In this document: positions 7,677 through 17,500 of the stretch, in pieces
How positions within the stretch are numbered: the first letter of the stretch is position 1
Layout of the letters: the number at the start of each line of letters is the position of its first letter
IMG/VR virus record: IMGVR_UViG_3300019093_000078
Span: 1 to 20,622 of that record
Length of the DNA: 20,622 nt
DNA from: a virus
Reading direction: 5' to 3' (one strand)
Program-made: the position numbers and the translations under genes
Notes under the pieces: model-generated
What the model saw: the letters and a program-made list of their open reading frames with translations, nothing else
What the model was told of the DNA's origin: nothing
Database searches by the model: none

Positions 7677-8111
7677 ATGGTATATAAATCCAAAGTAATC
7701 ACTACAACAGAATCTGTTTATCAACAGGCTGCTAAATCGAATCATTTTTATAAAGGGTTCAGTACAGTTAATTCTAATAATTCTAATAATCTCTATGATT
7801 TAGAATTGATCAAGCAGGATATTATCAACAATTTCAATACCAAAAAAGGTGAAAGAGTAATGAATCCTGAATTTGGTAGTATTATTTGGGATTTGCTAAT
7901 GGAACCTTTAACAGACGGAACTACAGCATTGTTAAGAGAAGATATCAACAAAATCTGTACAGCAGATCCTAGGGTAGTTCCGACGCAAATGGATATAACA
8001 GAATTTACTCAAGGTTATTTGTTGGAAATTACACTGGAAACAGTTGATACCGATCAAAGCATCAATATGAAACTGACTTTTAATCAACAGACCGGGCTTA
8101 CTTTCCAATAA
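7677..8111 (+). CDS. 25: gp25-like baseplate wedge subunit
   Basis: A 144-aa wedge protein of the sheath-initiator family (GPW/gp25). The block at residues 24-72 reads FYKGFSTVN, then LELIKQDIINNFNTKKGERV and MNPEFGSIIWDLL. The KGER-x-MNPEFG motif is diagnostic of gp25 and related contractile-system proteins (T4: RKGSRPFDPEFG). Residues 73-144 give the DPRV and beta-sheet part of the fold. It starts polymerisation of the tail sheath on the baseplate. The first 23 residues have no counterpart that I recognise, and no other in-frame start codon lies between the ATG and the conserved block. No ribosome site is at usable distance (AAAAGG is 16 bases away). Eleven bases separate it from gp5. Confidence 0.88.
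   Translation: MVYKSKVITTTESVYQQAAKSNHFYKGFSTVNSNNSNNLYDLELIKQDIINNFNTKKGERVMNPEFGSIIWDLLMEPLTDGTTALLREDINKICTADPRVVPTQMDITEFTQGYLLEITLETVDTDQSINMKLTFNQQTGLTFQ
7771..7788 (+). repeat. Two tandem copies of ATTCTAATA in gp25
   Basis: Two perfect 9-base copies (7771-7779, 7780-7788) encode a Ser/Asn-rich stretch (NSNNSNN) between the N-terminal FYKGFST motif and the conserved helix of gp25. It could vary in copy number by slippage without shifting the frame. Confidence 0.5.
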
Positions 8112-8131
8112 TCTATGTAGTTTATTTGTTC

Positions 8132-8139
8132 AATAAATA
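8132..8139 (+). promoter_or_regulatory. T4-type late promoter (AATAAATA) for gp6
   Basis: AATAAATA lies in the 47-base gap between gp25 and gp6 and ends 19 bases before the gp6 ATG. This is nearly the same spacing as the late promoter at 2867. The predicted leader is about 14 bases, A/T-rich and without a Shine-Dalgarno sequence. Confidence 0.6.
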
Positions 8140-8158
8140 CCATATCTAATATAAAAAC

Positions 8159-11100
8159 ATGATTCCATCAACTAATACTAAACTACTGGTCGCCGAAGAT
8201 TGGAAAAAGATTTATCAATCTTTTCGTAATGCCGATTTTAAAAGTTATGATTTTGAAACATTAAGACGCACTATGATTCAATATCTTCAGGAAAACTATC
8301 CTGAAGATTTCAACGACTATATTACCAGCAGTGAATATATTGCTTTGATAGATGTAATTGCTTATTTAGGGCAGAATTTAAGTTTTAGAATAGATTTAAA
8401 TGCTAGAGAAAATTTTTTAGAAACTGCACAGCGCAGAGACAGCATTTTAAGACTGGCTCAACTGGTCAGTTACATACCCACTAGAAATATCCCTGCATCA
8501 GGTTTTTTAAAAATATCATCGATAACAACCACTGATAGTGTAGTTGATGGATCGGGCAATAATCTAGCCAACACCACAATTTCTTGGAATGACAGTACCA
8601 ACTCCAATTGGTATCAACAATTTATTACTGTATTAAATTCTGCTATTCCTGGCAGTTTTGTATTTGGTAAGCCTTATGATAGAAATACTATTGATGGAAT
8701 TTTAACTGAACAATATAAAATCTCCAGTACCAATACCAATGTTCCTGTATATGGTTTCTTAAAAACCATTAACGGAACCGCAATGAATTTTGAAATAGTC
8801 CCGGCTACATTTTCTGGAGAGACCTACATATATGAGGAGTCTCCTAAACCTGCTAGTTCTTTTAGTTTAATTTATCGCAATGATAATCAGGGCAATAACA
8901 GTGCCAATACAGGATTTTTTGTTTATTTTAAACAAGGAACTTTAAATTTATCTTCGTTCAGTGTAACCAATCCAGTTTCAAATGAAATAATAGGCATCGA
9001 TGCTAAAGGCATTAACAATACAGATATTTGGTTATGGCAGTTGGATGGCAATGGGAATTTTTCTAAACTATGGTCTAGGGTGCCGGATGTTGTAGGTAAT
9101 AATGTTATCTACAACAGTATTTCTAAGGATGAAAGAAATATCTACAGTGTTACATCAAGAGACCAGGATCAGGTCGATTTAAATTTTGCCGACGGAAGTT
9201 TTGGAAACTTGCCCAATGGACAGTTTAATTTATATTATAGACAAAGTAATGGTTTAACATATACCATTAAGCCCGATCAAATGGGCGGAGTTGTTGTTGA
9301 AATACCTTATAAAAATAAATCTGGTCAAAATAATACATTAATTTTGACCATGAGCCTTTTGTACACAGTCAGTAATGCTGCAGGTACTGAAAGCAATACC
9401 AGTATTCAAAGCAAAGCACCGCAGGCCTATTATACTCAAAATCGTATGGTAACAGCCGAGGATTATAATATTAAACCATTGACTTTGGGCAGCGATATAT
9501 TAAAAGTTAAAAGCGTTAATAGAATCAGCAGCGGTCTAAGCAAATATTTTGATCTCAGTGATGTTAGTGGAAAATACAGTAAGACCAATATTTTTGCCGC
9601 AGATGGATTGATCTATAAAGACAGCAGTGAGCAAAGTTTTGATTTTTCTTTTGTAAATAAAAATCAAATTTTAGCCACTATCAAAGAAAAATTAGAACCC
9701 ATAGTAGCATCTAGTGCCATGCGATCTTTTTATTTGGATCAATGGCCCAGGGTTAATATACAAGATCTATCATTATCGTGGAATGTACCGGTGCTAGGTC
9801 AGCCTAGAGGATATTTTTCGAGTTCGACTAGACCCGAAAGTGTGGGCAGTTATACATCTTCATTATTACAATATGTATCTAATGGTGCGTTAGTTAAGTT
9901 TATTCCTACTTCAGGAAAAAAATTCTCCGCAGCAGGAAAGTTAGTATCATTGACTAATGTTTCAGCAGTAGATTATCTATGGAGAGGAATTTCTCAGGTC
10001 ATTGCTGATGGATCAAATCAAAATCTCGGAGTATTAGACAATGGCACAGGCCCAATTATTTTAAACAATTATATTGACGATAAGTCTATTCCTGTTGAAA
10101 TAATTCCTAAATTTATTAATTCATTTACCAGTAGTTTTGAAAGTCAACTGGTAGATCTTTGTGCAAACAAACGCAATTTTGGATTGACATTTTTAAAAGA
10201 TACTAGAGTATGGGCAATTATACTGGATACCAATTTAGATTTAAATAGTCCGTTTAGTCTTGATCTTCAAGGAAATACAGAAAATACCAGTAGAGATTCT
10301 AGTTGGATAATTGCATTCTCTTGGCAGGGCAATGGTTATAAAGTTAGATATAGATTAACAAATTACATCTTTGAAAGTGAAAAAGAAACAGCATTTTATA
10401 TAGATAATGATTCGATAAATTATGATTTTACCAGTAACACAGTAATTAAGGATCAAATTAAAGTATTATCTCTTAATAGTTCTCTTGCTACCAATACGTC
10501 CTTGGATAAGGAGTATCAGTGGCAAATTGACAGTTCGGTTATCGAAGCTGATGGATATGTGGAGCCCAAAAAAGTTAAAGTAAGTTTTTACGATCAAACC
10601 AATAGTGGACAAATTGCTGATCCGGATACCTTTAACAATATTGTTTTGCCTTTGGCTATATCTACCGAGACTGGATTTCGAACTAATTTTATATATTTTA
10701 AAAAATTATCGGATGGTATACGTTATCAGTTAGTAAGTGATACATTTTTTTATGCTTATCCTACTCCTAATGACGTTCCTTTAAATCAAGCAGCCGACGG
10801 TGATTTATATTATTTTTATGATCCTGAGTATAATGTAATAAAACATTATTCAGCTGATTTAGCAGACACAGCAGATCCGTGGGTTTATGAACCTGATTAT
10901 TTTGCTTATTCGGGAAGATCAGGATTAAAATTTCAATATATTCACAATAGCGGAGAAGAGCGTAGAATTGATCCTAGTAAGAGTAATATTATTGATGTTT
11001 ATCTGCTAACAGCATCTTATGATACAGCATATAGATCATGGCTATTAACTAGAACAGGTACCGAACCTTTATCTCCAACTAGCCAAAGTCTTAATCAAAA

Positions 11101-11554
11101 CTTTGGTGGCTCTTTAGATTTAGTTAAAACTATAAGTGATGAAATTATATTTCAACCTGTTAAGTATAAGGTTTTATTTGGGGATTTGGCAGATATAAAT
11201 CTTCAGGCTACATTTAAGGCAGTTAAAAATTCTTCTAGAACTACCAGTGATAATGAAATCAAAACTAAAATATTACTGGCTATTGAAGATTTTTTTAGTT
11301 TAGAAAATTGGGATTTTGGTCAAAGTTTTTATTTCAGCGAGCTGTCTACTTACGTAATGAATATATTAACTCCTGATATCACAAATTTTGTTATTGTTCC
11401 TAGGTCTAATAATTTTGGTAGTTTATATGAAGTTGCTTGTTTAAGAAATGAAATATTTATAAATGGCGCAACAGCTAATGATATTGAAGTGATCACAGCA
11501 ATCACAGCTAGCCAGTTAAAGACTGGTGTTATTACTACAAATATTTCAAGTTGA
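8159..11554 (+). CDS. 6: gp6-like baseplate wedge subunit, enlarged
   Basis: Core wedge protein that dimerises around the hub in T4-like baseplates. Residues about 57-118 (SSEYIALIDVIAYLGQNLSF, then RIDLNARENFLETAQRRDSI and YIPTRNIPASG) are the conserved gp6/baseplate J-like N-terminal helices. About 335-450 contain VDLNFADGSFGNLPNG and YYTQNRMVTAEDYNIKPLTL, the J-like core. Residues 1014-1125 hold the C-terminal block (KTKILLAIEDFFSLENWDFG, then SFYFSELSTYVMNILTPDIT and the final NDIEVITAITASQL). At 1131 aa it is much longer than T4 gp6 (about 660). The surplus is mainly in about 450-1010, which includes RRIDPSKSNIIDVYLLTASY. The protein ends two bases before the next ATG. Confidence 0.9.
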   Translation: MIPSTNTKLLVAEDWKKIYQSFRNADFKSYDFETLRRTMIQYLQENYPEDFNDYITSSEYIALIDVIAYLGQNLSFRIDLNARENFLETAQRRDSILRLAQLVSYIPTRNIPASGFLKISSITTTDSVVDGSGNNLANTTISWNDSTNSNWYQQFITVLNSAIPGSFVFGKPYDRNTIDGILTEQYKISSTNTNVPVYGFLKTINGTAMNFEIVPATFSGETYIYEESPKPASSFSLIYRNDNQGNNSANTGFFVYFKQGTLNLSSFSVTNPVSNEIIGIDAKGINNTDIWLWQLDGNGNFSKLWSRVPDVVGNNVIYNSISKDERNIYSVTSRDQDQVDLNFADGSFGNLPNGQFNLYYRQSNGLTYTIKPDQMGGVVVEIPYKNKSGQNNTLILTMSLLYTVSNAAGTESNTSIQSKAPQAYYTQNRMVTAEDYNIKPLTLGSDILKVKSVNRISSGLSKYFDLSDVSGKYSKTNIFAADGLIYKDSSEQSFDFSFVNKNQILATIKEKLEPIVASSAMRSFYLDQWPRVNIQDLSLSWNVPVLGQPRGYFSSSTRPESVGSYTSSLLQYVSNGALVKFIPTSGKKFSAAGKLVSLTNVSAVDYLWRGISQVIADGSNQNLGVLDNGTGPIILNNYIDDKSIPVEIIPKFINSFTSSFESQLVDLCANKRNFGLTFLKDTRVWAIILDTNLDLNSPFSLDLQGNTENTSRDSSWIIAFSWQGNGYKVRYRLTNYIFESEKETAFYIDNDSINYDFTSNTVIKDQIKVLSLNSSLATNTSLDKEYQWQIDSSVIEADGYVEPKKVKVSFYDQTNSGQIADPDTFNNIVLPLAISTETGFRTNFIYFKKLSDGIRYQLVSDTFFYAYPTPNDVPLNQAADGDLYYFYDPEYNVIKHYSADLADTADPWVYEPDYFAYSGRSGLKFQYIHNSGEERRIDPSKSNIIDVYLLTASYDTAYRSWLLTRTGTEPLSPTSQSLNQNFGGSLDLVKTISDEIIFQPVKYKVLFGDLADINLQATFKAVKNSSRTTSDNEIKTKILLAIEDFFSLENWDFGQSFYFSELSTYVMNILTPDITNFVIVPRSNNFGSLYEVACLRNEIFINGATANDIEVITAITASQLKTGVITTNISS

Positions 11555-11556
11555 AT

Positions 11557-14500
11557 ATGTCTAATAAAAAAATTAATTCTGTTAACCTACTACCAGAATC
11601 TTTAAGAACAGATAAAAATTCTAAATTTTTAGCAAGTACTATTGATCAGTTAATCAATCCTGCTGATCTAGAAAGAATTGATGGATATATTGGGTCTACT
11701 ATTACCCCTAATTATGTATCTACTAGCGACATTTATATTTCTGAAACATCATCTTTGAGAAGGGATTACCAATTAGAACCATCTTTGATAGTCAATGACA
11801 GTCTCGGTAATATTAACGATGTTATAGGGTTTGATGATTTGATTAATGAAATTTCTCTCCAAGGAGGGAATGTTAATAATTTTGATAGATTATTTAGGTC
11901 GTCGTTTTATTCTTATGATCCTTATATTGATTGGGATAAGTTTGTAAACTATCAAAATTATTATTGGTTGGTTAATGGCCCGAATATTTTAACAATATAT
12001 AGGAACGAATTAGATATTGAACAGGATATTATAGGTAAAACTTCTTATACATATGAATTTACCCTTGGGGGAGAATCAAAATCTATTTCGTTATTCAACG
12101 GCATGTTGATTCGATTTCAGGGAAATGTTTTTCCTAGTTTCTATCAGGACCAAGATTTTTTTGTAGAAGGTGTTGGAACAGAAATTAAATTGATCAGTTA
12201 CACAGCATTATCTTCTTCGGGAAATCTTTCCAATTTATATATTGATCATTTTGACGCCAATCCTTTTGACAGCTATCCATTTGATGGAGATAAAAAATTA
12301 CCTATCAATCCTGAATATGTCACAATTAATAGGGCCAGTAAAGATTTAAATGCGTGGTCTAGATACAATCGTTGGGTACACAAAAATGTTATTCAACGCA
12401 TGGCCGATTTATCGGGCGATCAAGCAGTTTATCCTGCCGATCAGAGAGCCCGTAGACCTATTATAGAATTTCGAGAGGATTTAAAATTATATAATTTTGG
12501 AACAACCGGAATATCTAATGTTGATCTAATTGATACCGGCACAGTAGATGCATTTAACACAGTCGAAGGATCTGCAGGGTATTATGTTGATCGTGTTTTG
12601 TTACAGCAAGGAAATACAGTTATATTTGCAGCTGACAAAGATTCTTCTGTACGTAATAAAATATATCGAGTAAATTTTAAGAATATCAATAAAAAAATTA
12701 GATTGGTATTGGAAGAAATTGTTTCTGCTGTTGCAGGATCGGTTACCAGCATCAATCTTGGTTCGACACATGCAGGAACAAGCTGGTGGTACGATGGTAA
12801 TTTTTGGCAATATGCTCAACAGAGAACATCATTAAATCAGCCGCCGTTATTTGATCTTTTTGATAATCAAGGTAGAAGTTATAGCGATAAAGTCTATTAT
12901 AAAACTAATTTTTCTGGAAATAAAATATTTGGCTATGATGTAGGGACCATCCTTGACCCAATATTGAGAATTAAATTAAAATATCGAAGCAGTTACGCAG
13001 TGGGTAATTATTTGTTTAAAAACTATTTCATGACAGATAGTTTTTCAAATTCCTTGGACAGTCAAAATACAGAAATAATCTCTACCGGTAGGACTTATTT
13101 TAAGTTTGGTAATTCTTACGTTAATGTATGGAAACTCACCAATCCTTATCCTATACCATTGTTATATTCGCCTATATCGGGTAATAGTTATTATGAACCA
13201 CCGTTGGGATTGACTAATAATCCATTAAATGGTGCAATTTCAAATCTAACTTTAAGCGAAGTAAATGATCATGTATTGAATAATAAACGACGATTGATAT
13301 CTAATAAAAATCCCCTGGCATTTGCACAGTTTTTTATCGGAAAAAAAGAACACAATATTGTTAATGCATTGTTCGTGGCTGCCAATCAATACAATGAATT
13401 TAAATTATCATTTTTGAAAAAAATTGAACAACTGTCAATTCAATTTGATCCGGTGGCAGCGGTTGATCAGGCTCTAAAAGAAATTAATGCAGATAAAGAT
13501 GTGTTAAGTCCTTATTATCTTTCTGACATGGTAGCCTATGGTACAAATAAAATTACAAGAAAATGGACAGTATCAGACAGTAGAAATAAAATATATCCTA
13601 TAACTAGCGATTATGATCCGCATGTATTATCTATGCGTAGCGTTTTAGTTTATGTTAATGGAAATCAGTTACTTCGTGATATTGATTATGTGTTTGAAGT
13701 GTTAGATTCGTCTGTTAATTTCTTAATTGATCTAGTTGTCGGGGATAAAATAGTTATCGATGATTACACAGATACACGCGGATCATTTATTCCATCGACA
13801 CCTAGTAAATTAGGCATATATTACAAATATGCACCTAGAATATTTTTAGATGATACCTATCTAAATCATGTTAATGTAATTCAAGGGCATGATGGCAGTA
13901 TCATGCTGGCATATAATGATTATAGAGATGATATAATTTTAGAGTTAGAAAAAAGAATTTTCAATAATATCAAAGCAGAATATAAAAAAGATCTATTTGA
14001 TATTAATTCTGTAATACCGGGTGCATTTAGATCTACGGACTATTCTGTTACAGATATTAATAACATAGCACATGGCGAATTTAATAATTGGGCAGGTATC
14101 TACGGAATAGATGCTACTACTAATAATGCGTTTGATGAAAATAATTCCTGGACCTGGAATTATTCTTCTTCGTATAATAATAATTTACGAATTAATCTGC
14201 AAGGCAGTTGGAGAGCAGTATATCTTTATTTCTACGGCACAGATAGACCACACACTCATCCGTGGGAAATGTTAGGGATTTCAATTAAGCCCACATGGTG
14301 GGATGATCTCTACGGTCCGTTTCCATATACAAGCGGAAATTTAATACTTTGGGAAGATATAGCAGCGGGTCGAATCAATGGTACTATTGATTCTCTATAT
14401 GCTCGTCCTGGATTATTAAATATTATTCCGGTTGACGAAAACGGAAATTTATTAAATCCAATGGATTTAATTGTTCAGTCTGGCAGTGTAACTCCTAGTA

Positions 14501-17500
14501 CAATTAGACAGCCGTGGAAATTTGGCGAATTAGGACCTGCTGAATTCAGTTGGAGACGAAGCAGTTATTGGCCGTTTGTAGTGCAGAAAATATTGGCATT
14601 AACCAAGCCTGCTGATTATGCAGCATTAATGTACGATCCTATTAGATTAACAAAAAATTTAACAGGACAATGGACATACGATAGTGATCATAAATTTTTA
14701 AATCCCAAATTGGTTAAAATACACGGTGATGGGGACAACTTAACCAGTGGATACAGTGTATATGTTGTCGAGGCAGGTGTACAGAGAAAAGGTGGTTACA
14801 TAGAACAATTAAAAACTGATCTTCAGTATGTCGATTATAAACTATTTTATAAAGTAGGTGGGTTCATCAGTAAAGATAAGATGCAAATTATTATTGATGC
14901 AATTGATCCTACCAGTACTAGCCCGGGTGCCATATTACCTCAGGAAGATTATCATCTAGTTTTAAACACCAGTAATCCAGTTAATTCATTTACTATGTCT
15001 GGTGTAATTATACAAAAGTCGAATGGAAAATTTATTATCAGAGGTTATGATAATCGTCGACCCTATTTTAGTGTTTATTCTCCTATTAGAAATGCAAACA
15101 CACCTACAATAACTGTAGGAGGTCGTAGCGAATCTTATGTATTATGGGAATCTAGTCAAACTAGAGGCAGTACAGGTCTAACTGATGCCGATTTAACTAC
15201 AGCAAATTCTGCGGTGTTTGGAACCTATTATCAACAAGGACAAATAGTTTCTTATCAAGATAGATATTATAGAGTTAAAGTTTCGCATAGAAGTACAGAT
15301 ACGTTTAATCCAAATTATTTTCAAATTCTTATTTCTTTGCCTATTATTGGCGGTGCTGTTGTTCAATCCTATGATAACTTTGATCAACAGGTAATTACTA
15401 TTCCTTATGGAACTGAATTTAATAGAATACAGGAAGTTTATGATATACTTGTAGGATATGGAGCATGGCTAGAAGACAACGGATTTATATTTGATCAGTT
15501 TAACGAAGATCTTCAATCTGTGTTGAACTGGGAATTTTCAGGTAAAGAATTTTTATATTGGACGACACAGAATTGGGCTGATAACAGTATAATTACACTA
15601 AGTCCATTTGCGGATCAAATTAAATTTACATCTGCAACCAGTGTGGTTGATAATTTGTTTGACACATTTAATAATTATCGATTGCTTCAAGTCAATGGTA
15701 AACCTCTAGATCAACAGTATATCAATGTAAATCGCACAGACAATATTTGTACAATTAATACACAAAATACCAGCCAAGGAATATATTTTGCAGTTTTAAA
15801 TTTAGTTCAGAAAGAACACGCAATGGTATTCAACAATACCACTATGTTCAATGACATTATCTATGATATAGAAACTGGATATCGCCAGCGTCGAATGAAG
15901 TTGTTAGGATTTAGAACAGCAGGGTGGAATGGAGATTATTTCAGTCCGGGATTTGTTTATGATCAAGCACAGGTTTCAGATTGGAAAACTTACACAGATT
16001 ATCGTTATGCAGATGTTGTAAAATTTAATGGAAATTATTATTCTGCTAATAAAAATATTCCCGGTTCTACTAAATTTGATTTTACAAAATGGACGCCTTT
16101 GAGATCTAAACCTTCTGCGGATCTTATCTCTAATTTTGATTATAGAATTAGTCAGTTTGAAGATTTTTACAGTTTAGATATTGATAATTTTGACAGTGCC
16201 CAACAACAGATGGCACAACATCTTACTGGTTATACACCTAGAGTATATCTAAATAATATTTTTACTAATCCAGTAAGTCAATATAAATTTTATCAAGGTT
16301 ATATAAAAGAAAAAGGAACACGAAATTCTATTAAAAAATTAGCTAAAGCCAGTATACATAATCATCAAGGCGAAATTGATTTTACAGAAGAATGGGCTTT
16401 TAGAATAGGACATTATGGTTCTTATGAAACTTTTAGAGAATTAGAGATTTCTCTTGTCGAAGGATCATTTATTGAAAATCCTCAGATCATAAATTTTGTT
16501 GATTCAATTTCTACAGTATCAAACAACTTGATTGTTTATAGTACCGCTAGTAATAGAGTAATTACACCTGTAAATTATTCAACTACTGAAACTTTTATTA
16601 CTATTAATAATTCGGATATATTTCAAATTAGTCCGGCCGGATATGCAAATATCAATGATGTTGATCACACTGCCTATGACCAAGATACATTATTGAATAT
16701 AAAAAACAACGGATCAATTTTACTTAACAATCAAGTTGTATGGGTAGCAAATAAACCCAATGGCGATTGGGGAATATATAGATATTCTTTATCTCGTTCA
16801 AGAATTCTTAGCGTGGTACTTAGTTCTAGTGAAGAAAATCAATTGATATTAACAAACAATATTGCTCATAATTTACAGATTGGTGATATTATTGCAATTG
16901 ATAGATTTGATACAAATATTGATGGAATTTATATTGTTAAATCAATAGTTTCCGAAACTAGTTTTAGTATAGAATTGTCAATCTCACCATTACCGACTCC
17001 AACCTCTTTTGGATTATTGTATAATTTTATGTCGGTTAGATACGAGGATTTTGACCAGTTACCTAGCGATAAAGAATTGCTGCGTTGGCCAGAAGATTCT
17101 CAAATATGGATTAACAACAACGGTTTGGAACAGTGGAATGTTTATAAAAAAATAAAAAATTATCAAACTTATTCCATGTTAGGGCCCGACGGCGTACCTA
17201 ATCAAAAGTTAGGATGGAGCGTTTCTAAAAATAAAAATTCAAATGTTTTTATGGTTGGCTCTCCGGGGTATGAAACGGCAATTGATGTTGGAGGAGTAAC
17301 TGTATATCAGGAAGTTCCGCATGGTGTAACAATAAAATTTAGATATCAAATAAACCGCGGATCTAATTTGTATCATGATTCTGAATCGGAGTTTGGTTAT
17401 TCTGTAGTTTATGACACAAGAGAATTTCATAATTCGGCAGGTCCTACTGGGTACGGATTGTTTATAGCAGGTGCCCCGGGAGCAGGAAATATAAGATCTT

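Noticed and set aside
7681-7688. TATAAATC as a further late promoter
   Set aside because: It lies inside the gp25 coding start (7682-7689 region) and would initiate downstream of the ATG; it lacks the final A of the motif.
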